DNA of 64,000 nt from Synchiropus splendidus (taxonomy: Eukaryota; Chordata; Actinopteri; Syngnathiformes; Callionymidae), in contig NW_026527056.1 of NCBI RefSeq assembly GCF_027744825.2, positions 1,054,001 through 1,118,000 of the forward strand, written 5' to 3'. Both the position numbers and the translations under genes were made by a program. Numbering within the stretch: the first letter of the stretch is position 1; each line of letters opens with the position of its first letter. The notes under the pieces were generated by a model. That model was given only the letters and a program-made list of their open reading frames with translations, searched no databases and was not told the origin of the DNA. Shown here one piece after another: positions 49,949-62,806 of the stretch.

Positions 49949-50324
49949 AAGCTGTCTGAAGTGTTTTTCGAAAGTTTTCAACATTTTTATGTTTGGTGTT
50001 CCTGAATCGACCTTATCTCCGGCTGAAAACGCGTTTTCTGCATTGTGATATAACTTTGCAGGGAAGCTTCAGAACATGAAATTTTAACCTGCCACTATAG
50101 CAGAAAGGGTCTTTCTAGTAGTTCCACATCAAATCCGAGCTGTTTGAAGTGTTTTTCCAAAGTTATCAACATTTTTATGTTTGGCGTTCCGGAATCAACC
50201 TTATCTCAGGCTGAAAACGAGTTTTCTGCATTGTGCCATAACTTTGCAGGGAAGCTTCAGAACATGAAATTTTCTCCTCCCACTATAGCATAAAGGGTCT
50301 CTCTAGTAGTTGCACATCAAATCT
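49949..50324 (+). repeat. 2-monomer tandem duplication, copy 2 (376 bp)
   Basis: This is a tandem copy of 49573-49948. The same two monomers head each unit of the 7-monomer repeat at 53898 and 55214 (there with CCAAAGTTTTC at the start), linking the two zones. Confidence 0.92.
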
Positions 50325-50700
50325 AACCTGTCTGAAGTGTTTTTCCAAAGTTATCAACATTTTTATGTTTGGCGTTCCGGAACCCACCTTTTGTCAGGCT
50401 GAAAATGCGTTTTCTGCATTGTGCCACAACTTTGCAGGGAAGCTTCAGAACATGAAATTTTAACCTCCCACTATAGCAGAACGGGTCTTTCTAGTAGTTG
50501 CACATCAAATCTAAGCGGTCTGAAGTGTTTTTCCAAAGTTAGCAACATTTTTATGTTTGCCGTTCTGAAATCAACGTCATCTCAGCCTGAAAACGAGTTT
50601 TACGCATTGTGCCAGAACTTTGCAGCGAAGCTTCAGAACATTAAATTTTCACCTCCCACTATAGCAGAAAGGGTCTTTCTCGTAGTTGCACATCAAATCT

Positions 50701-53040
50701 AAGCTGTCTGAAGTGTTTTTCCGAAGTTATTAACATTTTTATGTTTGGCGTTCCGGAATTGACCTTATCTCAGGCTGAAAACGCATGTTACGCATTGTGC
50801 CATAACTTTGCAGGAAAGCTTCAGAACATAAAAATTTCACCTCCCACTATAGCAGAAAGGGTCTTTCTAGTAGTTGCACATCAAATCTAAGCTGTCTGAA
50901 GTGTTTTTCCGAAGTTATCAACATTTTTATGTTTGGCGTTCCGGAATCGACCTTATGTGAGGCTGAAAACGCGTTTTCTGCATTGTGCCATAACTTTGCA
51001 GGGAAGCTTCAGAACAAAAATTTTTCACCTCCCACTATAGCAGAAAGGTTCTCTCTAGTAGTTGCACATCAAATCTAACCTGTCTGAAGTGTTTTTCCAA
51101 AGTTATCAACATTTTTATGTTTGGCGTTCCCGAATCGACCTTATGTGAGGCTGAAAACGCGTTTTCTGCATTGTGCCATAACTTTGCAGGGAAGCTTCAG
51201 AACAAAAAAATTTCACCTCCCACTATAGCAGAAAGGGTCTTTCGAGTAGTTGCACATCAAATCTAAGCTGTCTGAAGTGTTTTTCCAAAGTTAGCAACAT
51301 TTTTATGTTTGCCGTTCTGAAATCAACGTCATCTCAGGCTGAAAACGAGTTTTACGCATTGTGCCATAACTTTGCAGGAAAGCTTCAGAACATGAAAATT
51401 TCACCTCCCACTATAGCAGAAAGGGTCTTTCTAGTAGTTGCACATCAAATCTAAGCTGTCTGAAGTGTTTTTCCGAAGTTATCAACATTTTTATGGTTGG
51501 CGTTCCGGAATCGACCTTATGTGAGGCTGAAAACGCGTTTTCTGCATTGTGCCATAACTTTGCAGGGAAGCTTCAGAACAAAAATTTTTCACCTCCCACT
51601 ATAGCAGAAAGGGTCTCTCTAGTAGTTGCACATCAAATCTAACCTGTCTGAAGTGTTTTTCCAAAGTTATCAACATTTTTATGTTTGGCGTTCCGGAATC
51701 GACCTTATGTGAGGCTGAAAACGCGTTTTCTGCATTGTGCCATAACTTTGCAGGGAAGCTTCAGAACAAAAAAATTTCACCTCCCACTATAGCAGAAAGG
51801 GTCTTTCGAGTAGTTGCACATCAAATCTAAGCTGTCTGAAGTGTTTTTCCGAAGTTATTAACATTTTTATGTTTGGCGTTCCGGAATTGACCTTATCTCA
51901 GGATGAAAACGCATTTCACGCATTGTGCCATAACTTTGCAGGAAAGCTTCAGAACATGAAAATTTCACCTCCCACTATAGCAGAAAGGGTCTTTCTAGTA
52001 GTTGCACATCAAATCTAAGCTGTCTGAAGTGTTTTTCCGAAGTTATCAACATTTTTATGTTTGGCGTTCCGGAATCGACCTTATGTGTGGCTGAAAACGC
52101 GTTTTCTGCATTGTGCCAAAACTTTGCAGGGAAGCTTCAGAACAAAAATTTTTCACCTCCCACTATAGCAGAAAGGGTCTCTCTAGTAGTTGCACATCAA
52201 ATCTAACCTGTCTGAAGTGTTTTTCCAAAGTTATCAACATTTTTATGTTTGGCGTTCCGGAATCGACCTTATGTGAGGCTGAAAACGCGTTTTCTGCATT
52301 GTGCCATAACTTTGCAGCGAAGCTTCAGAACATGAAATTTTCACCTCCCACTATAGCAGAAAGGGTCTTTCTCGTAGTTGCACATCAAATCTAAGCTGTC
52401 TGAAGTGTTTTTCCAAAGTTTTCAACATTTTTATGTTTGGTGTTCCTGAATCGACCTTATGTGAGGCTGAAAACGCGTTTTCTGCATTGTGCCATAACTT
52501 TGCAGGGAAGCTTCAGAACAAAAAAAATTCACCTCCCACTATAGCAGAAAGGGTCTTTCGAGTAGTTGCACATCAAATCTAAGCTGTCTGAAGTGTTTTT
52601 CCGAAGTTATTAACATTTTTTATGTTTGGCGTTCCGGAATTGACCTTATGTGAGGCTGAAAACAGGTTTTCTGCATTGTGACATAACTTTGCAGGGAAGC
52701 TTCAGAACATGAAATTTTCACCTCCCACGATAGCAGAAAGGCTCTTTCTAGTAGTTGCACATCAAATCTAAGCTGTCTAAAGAGCTTTTCCAAAGTTATC
52801 AATGTTTTTATGTTTGGCGTTCCGGAACCCACCTTATCTCAGCCTGAAAACGCGTTTTACATATTTTGCCATAACTTTGCAGGGAAGCTTCAGAACATGA
52901 AATTCTAACACCCCACTATAGCAGAAAGGGTCTTTCTAGTAGTTGCACATCAAATCTAGGCTGTCTGAAGTGTTTTTCCAAAGTTATCAACATTCTTATG
53001 TTTGGCGTTCCGGAATCAACCTTATCTCAGGCTGAAAACG
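50701..53040 (+). repeat. 2.34-kb block rich in ATG-less A-tract monomers, copy 1
   Basis: This matches 56530-58869 at an offset of 5,829 (31 monomers plus one base). It contains two alternating variants in which GAACATGAAATTTTC is replaced: GAACAAAAATTTTTC followed by GGGTCTCTCTAG and CTAACCTG, and GAACAAAAAAATTTC followed by GGGTCTTTCGAG. Both carry CTTATGTGAGGCTG in place of CTTATCTCAGGCTG. Confidence 0.85.
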
Positions 53041-53172
53041 CGTTTTCTGCATTGTGCCATAACTTTGCAGGGAACCTTCAGATCATGAAATGTTCATTTC
53101 CCACTATAGCAGAAAGGGTCTTTCTAGTAGTTGCACATCAAATCGAAGCTGTCTGAAGTGTTTTTCCAAAGT

Positions 53173-53908
53173 TATCAAAACTTTTATGTTTGCCGTTCCG
53201 GAATCAACCTTATCTCAGGCTGAAAACACGATTTACGCATTCTGCCATAACTTTGCAGGGAAGCTTCAGAACATGAAATGTTCACCTCTCACTATAGCAG
53301 AATGCGTCTTTCTAGTAGTTGCACATCAAATCTTAGCTGTCTGATGTGTTTTTCCAAACTTCTCAACATTTTTATGTTTGGCGTTCTGAAATCAACCTCA
53401 TCTCAGGCTGAAAACGTGTTTTACGCATTGTGCCATAACTTTGCAGGGAAGCTTCAGAACATGAAATTTTAACTTCCCACTATAGCAGAAAGGGTCTATC
53501 TAGTAGTTGCACATCAAATCTAAGCTGTCTGAAGTGTTTTTCCAAAGTTCTCAACATTTTTATGTTTGGCGTTCTGAAATAAACCTCATCTCATGCTGAA
53601 AACGCGTTTTACGCATTGTGCCATAACTTTGCAGGGAGACTTCAGAACATGAAATTTTAACATCCCACTATAGCAGAAAGGGTCTTTCTAGTAGTTGCAC
53701 ATCAAATCTAAGCTGTCTGAAGTGTTTTTCCAAAGTTATCAACATTCTTATGATTGGCGTTCCGGAATCAACCTTATCTCAGGCTGAAAACGCGTTTTAC
53801 GCATTGTGCCATAACTTTGCAGGAAAGCTTCAGAACATGAAATTTTCTACTCCCACTATAGCAGAAAGGGTCTTTCTAGTGGTTGCACATCAAATCTAAG
53901 CTGTCTGA
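53173..53908 (+). repeat. Four-monomer block, copy 2
   Basis: This is a copy of 48660-49395 with a few substitutions (ACGTGTTTTACGC at about 53415, ATGATTGGCG at about 53751). It directly precedes the 7-monomer tandem duplication. Confidence 0.85.
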
Positions 53909-55213
53909 AGTGTTTTTCCAAAGTTTTCAACATTTTTATGTTTGGTGTTCCTGAATCGACCTTATCTCCGGCTGAAAACGCGTTTTCTGCATTGTGATAT
54001 AACTTTGCAGGGAAGCTTCAGAACATGAAATTTTAACCTGCCACTATAGCAGAAAGGGTCTTTCTAGTAGTTCCACATCAAATCCGAGCTGTTTGAAGTG
54101 TTTTTCCAAAGTTATCAACATTTTTATGTTTGGCGTTTCGGAATCAACCTTATCTCAGGCTGAAAACGAGTTTTCTGCATTGTGCCATAACTTTGCAGGG
54201 AAGCTTCAGAACATGAAATTTTCTCCTCCCACTATAGCATAAAGGGTCTCTCTAGTAGTTGCACATCAAATCTAACCTGTCTGAAGTGTTTTTCCAAAGT
54301 TATCAACATTTTTATGTTTGGCGTTCCGGAACCCACCTTTTGTCAGGCTGAAAATGCGTTTTCTGCATTGTGCCACAACTTTGCAGGGAAGCTTCAGAAC
54401 ATTAAATTTTAACCTCCCACTATAGCAGAACGGGTCTTTCTAGTAGTAGCACATCAAATCTAAGCTGTCTGAAGTGTTTTTCCAAAGTTAGCAACATTTT
54501 TATGTTTGCCGTTCTGAAATCAACGTCATCTCAGGCTGAAAACGAGTTTTACGCATTGTGCCAGAACTTTGCAGCGAAGCTTCAGAACATGAAATTTTCA
54601 CCTCCCACTATAGCAGAAAGGGTCTTTCTCGTAGTTGCACATCAAATCTAAGCTGTCTGAAGTGTTTTTCCAAAGTTTTCAACATTTTTATGTTTGGTGT
54701 TCCTGAATCGATCTTATCTCAGGCTGAAAACGCATTTTACGTATTGTGCCATAACTTTGCAGGAAAGCTTCACAACATGAAAATTTCACCTCCCACTATA
54801 GCAGAAAGGGTCTTTCTAGTAGTTGCACATCTAATCTAAGCTGTCTGAAGTGTTTTTCCGAAGTTATCAACATTTTTATGTTTGGCGTTCAGGAATCGAC
54901 CTTATGTGAGGCTGAAAACGCGTTTTCTGCATTGTGCCATAACTTTGCAGGGAAGCTTCAGAACAAAAATTTTTCACCTCCCACTATAGCAGAAAGGGTC
55001 TCTCTAGTAGTTGCACATCAAATCTAACCTGTCTGAAGTGTTTTTCCAAAGTTATCAACATTTTTATGTTTGGCGTTTCGGAATCGACCTTATGTGAGGC
55101 TGAAAACGCGTTTTCTGCATTGTGCCATAACTTTGCAGGGAAGCTTCAGAACAAAAAAATTTCACCTCCCACTATAGCAGAAAGGGTCTTTCGAGTAGTT
55201 GCACATCAAATCT
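53898..55213 (+). repeat. 7-monomer HOR, copy 1 (1,316 bp)
   Basis: This is immediately followed by copy 2 at 55214-56529. Seven times 188 is exactly 1,316. I found one clear difference across most of the unit (CGACCTTATC at 53956 against CGACTTTATC at 55272). Rare shared changes (AGTAGTAGCACATC, GTTCAGGAATCG, CACATCTAATC) confirm the pairing. Confidence 0.93.
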
Positions 55214-56529
55214 AAGCTGTCTGAAGTGTTTTTCCAAAGTTTTCAACATTTTTATGTTTGGTGTTCCTGAATCGACTTTATCTCCGGCTGAAAACGCGTT
55301 TTCTGCATTGTGATATAACTTTGCAGGGAAGCTTCAGAACATGAAATTTTAACCTGCCACTATAGCAGAAAGGGTCTTTCTAGTAGTTCCACATCAAATC
55401 CGAGCTGTTTGAAGTGTTTTTCCAAAGTTATCAACATTTTTATGTTTGGCGTTTCGGAATCAACCTTATCTCAGGCTGAAAACGAGTTTTCTGCATTGTG
55501 CCATAACTTTGCAGGGAAGCTTCAGAACATGAAATTTTCTCCTCCCACTATAGCATAAAGGGTCTCTCTAGTAGTTGCACATCAAATCTAACCTGTCTGA
55601 AGTGTTTTTCCAAAGTTATCAACATTTTTATGTTTGGCGTTCCGGAACCCACCTTTTGTCAGGCTGAAAATGCGTTTTCTGCATTGTGCCACAACTTTGC
55701 AGGGAAGCTTCAGAACATTAAATTTTAACCTCCCACTATAGCAGAACGGGTCTTTCTAGTAGTAGCACATCAAATCTAAGCTGTCTGAAGTGTTTTTCCA
55801 AAGTTAGCAACATTTTTATGTTTGCCGTTCTGAAATCAACGTCATCTCAGGCTGAAAACGAGTTTTACGCATTGTGCCAGAACTTTGCAGCGAAGCTTCA
55901 GAACATGAAATTTTCACCTCCCACTATAGCAGAAAGGGTCTTTCTCGTAGTTGCACATCAAATCTAAGCTGTCTGAAGTGTTTTTCCAAAGTTTTCAACA
56001 TTTTTATGTTTGGTGTTCCTGAATCGATCTTATCTCAGGCTGAAAACGCATTTTACGTATTGTGCCATAACTTTGCAGGAAAGCTTCACAACATGAAAAT
56101 TTCACCTCCCACTATAGCAGAAAGGGTCTTTCTAGTAGTTGCACATCTAATCTAAGCTGTCTGAAGTGTTTTTCCGAAGTTATCAACATTTTTATGTTTG
56201 GCGTTCAGGAATCGACCTTATGTGAGGCTGAAAACGCGTTTTCTGCATTGTGCCATAACTTTGCAGGGAAGCTTCAGAACAAAAATTTTTCACCTCCCAC
56301 TATAGCAGAAAGGGTCTCTCTAGTAGTTGCACATCAAATCTAACCTGTCTGAAGTGTTTTTCCAAAGTTATCAACATTTTTATGTTTGGCGTTTCGGAAT
56401 CGACCTTATGTGAGGCTGAAAACGCGTTTTCTGCATTGTGCCATAACTTTGCAGGGAAGCTTCAGAACAAAAAAATTTCACCTCCCACTATAGCAGAAAG
56501 GGTCTTTCGAGTAGTTGCACATCAAATCT
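55214..56529 (+). repeat. 7-monomer HOR, copy 2 (1,316 bp)
   Basis: This is a tandem partner of 53898-55213 and nearly identical to it. After 56529 the array passes without a break into the copy of the 50701 block. The order in this zone is therefore block, four-monomer block, 7-mer, 7-mer, block. Confidence 0.93.
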
Positions 56530-58869
56530 AAGCTGTCTGAAGTGTTTTTCCGAAGTTATTAACATTTTTATGTTTGGCGTTCCGGAATTGACCTTATCTC
56601 AGGCTGAAAACGCATGTTACGCATTGTGCCATAACTTTGCAGGAAAGCTTCAGAACATGAAAATTTCACCTCCCACTATAGCAGAAAGGGTCTTTCTAGT
56701 AGTTGCACATCAAATCTAAGCTGTCTGAAGTGTTTTTCCGAAGTTATCAACATTTTTATGTTTGGCGTTCCGGAATCGACCTTATGTGAGGCTGAAAACG
56801 CGTTTTCTGCATTGTGCCATAACTTTGCAGGGAAGCTTCAGAACAAAAATTTTTCACCTCCCACTATAGCAGAAAGGTTCTCTCTAGTAGTTGCACATCA
56901 AATCTAACCTGTCTGAAGTGTTTTTCCAAAGTTATCAACATTTTTATGTTTGGCGTTCCGGAATCGACCTTATGTGAGGCTGAAAACGCGTTTTCTGCAT
57001 TGTGCCATAACTTTGCAGGGAAGCTTCAGAACAAAAAAAATTCACCTCCCACTATAGCAGAAAGGGTCTTTCGAGTAGTTGCACATCAAATCTAAGCTGT
57101 CTGAAGTGTTTTTTCAAAGTTAGCAACATTTTTATGTTTGCCGTTCTGAAATCAACGTCATCTCAGGCTGAAAACGAGTTTTACGCATTGTGCCATAACT
57201 TTGCAGGAAAGCTTCAGAACATGAAAATTTCACCTCCCACTATAGCAGAAAGGGTCTTTCTAGTAGTTGCACATCAAATCTAAGCTGTCTGAAGTGTTTT
57301 TCCGAAGTTATCAACATTTTTATGGTTGGCGTTCCGGAATCGACCTTATGTGAGGCTGAAAACGCGTTTTCTGCATTGTGCCATAACTTTGCAGGGAAGC
57401 TTCAGAACAAAAATTTTTCACCTCCCACTATAGCAGAAAGGGTCTCTCTAGTAGTTGCACATCAAATCTAACCTGTCTGAAGTGTTTTTCCAAAGTTATC
57501 AACATATTTATGTTTGGCGTTCCGGAATCGACCTTATGTGAGGCTGAAAACGCGTTTTCTGCATTGTGCCATAACTTTGCAGGGAAGCTTCAGAACAAAA
57601 AAATTTCACCTCCCACTATAGCAGAAAGGGTCTTTCGAGTAGTTGCATATCAAATCTAAGCTGTCTGAAGTGTTTTTCCGAAGTTATTAACATTTTTATG
57701 TTTGGCGTTCCGGAATTGACCTTATCTCAGGCTGAAAACGCATTTTACGCATTGTGCCATAACTTTGCAGGAAAGCTTCAGAACATGAAAATTTCACCTC
57801 CCACTATAGCAGAAAGGGTCTTTCTAGTAGTTGCACATCAAATCTAAGCTGTCTGAAGTGTTTTTCCGAAGTTATCAACATTTTTATGTTTGGCGTTCCG
57901 GAATCGACCTTATGTGTGGCTGAAAACGCGTTTTCTGCATTGTGCCAAAACTTTGCAGGGAAGCTTCAGAACAAAAATTTTTCACCTCCCACTATAGCAG
58001 AAAGGGTCTCTCTAGTAGTTGCACATCAAATCTAACCTGTCTGAAGTGTTTTTCCAAAGTTATCAACATTTTTATGTTTGGCGTTCCGGAATCGACCTTA
58101 TGTGAGGCTGAAAACGCGTTTTCTGCATTGTGCCCTAACTTTGCAGCGAAGCTTCAGAACATGAAATTTTCACCTCCCACTATAGCAGAAAGGGTCTTTC
58201 TCGTAGTTGCACATCAAATCTAAGCTGTCTGAAGTGTTTTCCAAAGTTTTCAACATTTTTATGTTTGGTGTTCCTGAATCGACCTTATGTGAGGCTGAAA
58301 ACGCGTTTTCTGCATTGTGCCATAACTTTGCAGGGAAGCTTCAGAACAAAAAAATTTCACCTCCCACTATAGCAGAAAGGGTCTTTCGAGTAGTTGCACA
58401 TCAAATCTAAGCTGTCTGAAGTGTTTTTCCGAAGTTATTAACATTTTTTATGTTTGGCGTTCCGGAATTGACCTTATGTGAGGCTGAAAACGCGTTTTCT
58501 GCATTGTGACATAACTTTGCAGGGAAGCTTCAGAACATGAAATTTTCACCTCCCACGATAGCAGAAAGGCTCTTTCTAGTAGTTGCACATCAAATCTAAG
58601 CTGTCTAAAGAGTTTTTCCAAAGTTATCAATATTTTTATGTTTGGCGTTCCGGAACCCACCTTATCTCAGCCTGAAAACGCGTTTTACATATTTTGCCAT
58701 AACTTTGCAGGGAAGCTTCAGAACATGAAATTTTAACACCCCACTATAGCAGAAAGGGTCTTTCTAGTAGTTGCACATCAAATCTAAGCTGTCTAAAGTG
58801 TTTTTCCAAAGTTATCAACATTCTTATGTTTGGCCTTCCGGAATCAACCTTATCTCAGGCTGAAAACGC
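56530..58869 (+). repeat. 2.34-kb block rich in A-tract monomers, copy 2
   Basis: This is a second copy of 50701-53040. Shared odd changes include CGCATGTTACGC, ATGGTTGGCG, CTTATGTGTGGCTG with GCCAAAACTTTGC, and TTTTACATATTTTGCC. Copy-specific changes include CATATTTATG (57504) and GCATATCAAATC (57646). The match ends near 58869. Confidence 0.85.
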
Positions 58870-59204
58870 GTTTTACGCATTGTGCCATAACTTTGCAGGA
58901 AAGCTTCAGAACATGAAATTTTCAACTCCCACTATAGCAGAAAGGGTCTTTCTAGTAGTTGCACATCAAATCTAAGCTGTCTGAAGTGTTTTTCCAAAGT
59001 TATCAATATTTTTATGTTTGGCGTTCCGGAATCGACCTTATCTCAGGCTGAAAACGCGTTTCCTGCATTGTGACATAACTATGCAGGGAAGCTTCAGAAC
59101 ATGAAATTTTCACCTCCCACTGTAGTAGAAAGGGTCTTTCTAGTAGTTGCACATCAAATCTAAGCTGTCTGAAGTGTTTTTCCAAAGTTATCAACATTTT
59201 TATG

Positions 59205-59640
59205 TTTGGCGTTCTGAAATCAACGTCATCTCAGGCTGAAAACGAGTTTTACGCATTGTGCCATAACTTTTCAGCGAAGCTTCAGAACATGAAATTTTCA
59301 CCTCCCACTATAGCAGAAAGGGTGTTTCTCGTAGTTGCACATCAAATCTAAGCTGTCTAAAGAGTTTTTTCAAAGTTATCAATATTTTTATGTTTGGCGT
59401 TCCGGAATCGACCTTATCTCAGGCTGAAAACGCGTTTCCTGCATTGTGGCATAACTTTGCAGGGAAGCTTCAGAACATCGAATTTTCACTTCCACAATGG
59501 CAGAAATGGTCTTTCTAGTAGTTGTACATAAAATCTAAGCTGTCTGAAGTGTTTTTCCAGAATTATGAACATTTTCATGTTTGGCGTTCCGGAATCGACC
59601 TTATCTCAGGCTGAAAACGCGTTTTACGCATTGTGCCATA
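59205..59640 (+). repeat. 3-monomer segment, copy 1 of 3
   Basis: This contains GGCGTTCTGAAATCAACGTC, CTAAAGAGTTTTTTC, CATCGAATTTTCACTTCC, CACAATGGCAGAAATGG and CCAGAATTATGAACATTTTC in order. It recurs at 61843-62277 and 62968-63403. The CACTTCCACAATGG stretch is one base shorter than consensus. Confidence 0.85.
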
Positions 59641-61842
59641 ACTTTGCAGGAAAGCTTCAGAACATGAAATTTTCAACTCCCACTATAGCAGAAAGGGTCT
59701 TTCTAGTAGTTGCACATCAAATCTAAGCTGTCTGAAGAGTTTTTCCAAAGTTATCAATATTTTTATGTTTGGCGTTCCGGAATCGACCTTATCTCAGGCT
59801 GAAAACGCGTTTCCTGCATTGTGACATAACTTTGCAGGGAAGCTTCAGAACATGAAATTTTCACCTCCCACTATAGCAGAAAGGGTCTTTCTAGTAGTTG
59901 CACATCAAATCTAAGCTGTCTGAAGTGTTTTTCCAAAGTTATCAATATTTTTATGTTTGGCGTTCCGGAATCGACCTTATCTCAGGCTGAAAACGCGTTT
60001 CCTGCATTGTGACATAACTTTGCAGGAAAGCTGCAGAATATGAAATTTTCACCTCCCACTATAGCAGAAAGGGTCTTTCTAATAGTTGCACATTAAATCT
60101 GAGCTGTTTGAAATGTTTTTCCAAAGTTATAAACATTTTTATGTTTGGCGTTCCGGAATCAACCTTATCTCAGGCTGAAAACGCGTTTTCTGCATTGTGC
60201 CATAACTTTGCAGGGAAGCTTCAGAACATGAAATTTTCTCCTCCCACTATCGCATAAAGGGTCTCTCTAGTAGTTGCACATCAAATCTAACCTGTCTGAA
60301 GTGTTTTTCCAAAGTTATCAACATTTTTATGTTTGGCGTTCCGGAACCCACCTTTTGTCTGGCTGAAAATGCGTTTTCTGCATTGTGCCACAACTTTGCA
60401 GGGAAGCTTCAGAACATGAAATTTTAACCTCCCACTATAGCAGAAAGGGTCTTTCTAGTAGTTGCACATCAAATCTAAGCTGTCTGAAGTGTTTTTCCAA
60501 AGTTAGCAACATTTTTATGTTTGCCGTTCTGAAATCAACGTCATCTCAGGCTGAAAACGAGTTTTACGCATTGTGCAAGAACTTTGCAGCGAAGCTTCAG
60601 AACATGAAATTTTCACCTCCCACTATAGCAGAAAGGGTCTCTCTAGTAGTTGCACATCAAATCTAACCTGTCTGAAGTGTTTTTCCAAAGTTATCAACAT
60701 TTTTATGTTTGGCGTTTCGGAATCGACCTTATGTGAGGTTGAAAACGCGTTTTCTGCATTGTGCCATAGCTTTGCAGGGACGCTTCAGAACAAAAAAATT
60801 TCACCTCCCACTATAGCAGAAAGGGTCTTTTGAGTAGTTGCACATCAAATCTAAGCTGTCTGAAGTGTTTTTCCGAAGTTATTAACATTTTTATGTTTGG
60901 CGTTCCGGAATTGACCTTATCTCAGGCTGAAAACGCATTTTACGCATTGTGCCATAACTTTGCAGGAAAGCTTCAGAACATGAAAATTTCACCTCCCACT
61001 ATAGCAGAAAGGGTCTTTCTAGTAGTTGCACATCAAATCTAAGCTGTCTGAAGTGTTTTTCCGAAGTTATCAACATTTTTATGTTTGGCGTTCCGGAATC
61101 GACCTTATGTGAGGCTGAAAACGCGTTTTCTGCATTGTGCCATAACTTTGCAGGGAAGCTTCAGAACAAAAATTTTTCACCTCCCACCATAGCAGAAAGG
61201 GTCTCTCTAGTAGTTGCACATCAAATCTAACCTGTCTGAAGTGTTTTTCCAAAGTTATCAACATTTTTATGTTTGGCGTTCCGGAATCGACCTTATGGGA
61301 GGCTGAAAACGCGTTTTCTGCATTGTGCCATAACTTTGCTGGGAAGCTTCAGAACAAAAATTTTTCACCTCCCACCATTGCAGAAAGGGTCTCTCTAGTA
61401 GTTGCACATCAAATCTAACCTGTCTGAAGTGTTTTTCCAAAGTTATCAACATTCTTATGTTTGGCGTTCCGGAATCGACCTTATCTGAGGCTGAAAACGC
61501 GTTTCCTGCATTGTGGCATAACTATGCAGGGAAGCTTCAGAACATGAAATTTTCACCTCCCACTGTAGTAGAAAGGGTATTTCTAGTAGTTGCACATCAA
61601 ATCTAAGCTGTCTGAAGTGTTTTTCCAAAGTTATCAACATTTTTATGTTTGGCGTTCTGAAATCAACGTCATCTCAGGCTGAAAACGAGTTTTACGCATT
61701 GTGCCATAACTTTGCAGCGAAGCTTCAGAACATGAAATTTTCACCTCCCACTATAGCAGAAAGGGTGTTTCTTGTAGTTGCACATCAAATCTAAGCTGTC
61801 TAAAGAGTTTTTTCAAAGTTATCAATATTTTTGTGTTTGGCG
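59641..61842 (+). repeat. Mixed satellite including copies from the 50-kb zone
   Basis: The part from about 60285 to 60700 matches 50325-50700 (offset 9,964 = 53 monomers). The segment 60780-61400 holds three more A-tract monomers (GAACAAAAA at about 60788, 61165 and 61352). Nothing other than satellite is present. Confidence 0.75.
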
Positions 61843-62277
61843 TTCTGAAATCAACGTCATCTCAGGCTGAAAACGAGTTTTACGCATTGTGCCATAACTT
61901 TGCAGCGAAGCTTCAGAACATGAAATTTTCACCTCCCACTATAGCAGAAAGGGTGTTTCTCGTAGTTGCACATCAAATCTAAGCTGTCTAAAGAGTTTTT
62001 TCAAAGTTATCAATATTTTTATGTTTGGCGTTCCGGAATCGACCTTATCTCAGGCTGAAAACGCGTTTCCTGCATTGTGGCATAACTTTGCAGGGAAGCT
62101 TCAGAACATCGAATTTTCACTTCCACAATGGCAGAAATGGTCTTTCTAGTTGTTGCACATAAAATCTATGCTGTCTGAAGTGTTTTTCCAGAATTATGAA
62201 CATTTTCATGTTTGGCGTTCCGGAATCGACCTTATCTCAGGCTGAAAACGCGTTTTACGCATTGTGCCATAACTTTG
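61843..62277 (+). repeat. 3-monomer segment, copy 2 of 3
   Basis: This has the same markers as 59205-59640 at an offset of about 2,631. It continues into a one-base-short TTTGCATAAAGC monomer at about 62275, which is absent from copy 1 but shared with copy 3. Confidence 0.85.
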
Positions 62278-62780
62278 CATAAAGCTTCAGAACATGAAAA
62301 TTTCACCTCCCGCTATAGCAGAAAGGGTCTTTCTAGTAGTTGCACTTCAAATCTAAGCTGTCTGAAGTGTTTTTCCAAAGTTATCAACACTTTTATGTTT
62401 GGCGTTCCGGAATCAACCTTATCTCAGGCTGAAAACGCGTTTTACGCATTGTGCCATAACTTTGCAGGAAAGCTTCAGAACATGAAATTTTCAACTCCCA
62501 CTATAGCAGAAAGGGTCTTTCTAGTAGTTGCACATCAAATCTAAGCTGTCTGAAGTGTTTTTCCAAAGTTATCAATATTTTTATGTTTGGCGTTCCGGAA
62601 TCGACCTTATCTCAGGCTGAAAACGCGTTTCCTGCATTGTGACAGAACTTTGCAGGGAAGCTTCAGAACATGAAATTTTCACCTCCCACTATAGCAGAAA
62701 GGGTCTTTCTAGTAGTTGCACATCAAATCTAAGCTGTCTGAAGTGTTTTTCCAAAGTTATCAACATTCTTATGTTTGGCG

Positions 62781-62788
62781 TTCCGGAA
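62781..62788. other. TTCCGGAA palindrome (exemplar)
   Basis: This is a perfect 8-bp palindrome at monomer positions 51-58, present in most monomers of the window. It contains a TCCGGA restriction site. In form it is also two inverted GAA units separated by two bases, the minimal arrangement in heat-shock elements. A role in protein binding is inference only. Frequent decayed forms are TTCCAGAA and TTCTGGAA, both CpG transitions. Confidence 0.7.
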
Positions 62789-62806
62789 TCGACCTTATCT
62801 CAGGCT

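Noticed and set aside
62212..62544. Recurrent plus-strand open frames of 60-110 codons sharing one protein-like sequence (also 31767-32099, 63338-63670 and many others)
   Set aside because: They are the satellite read through one to two monomers. The shift of two bases per monomer moves each frame until it meets the TAA in ATCTAAGC. The longest come from one-base-short monomers. Similarity between them is DNA repeat identity, and neighbouring frames overlap in different phases. No promoter, splice or codon evidence supports translation.
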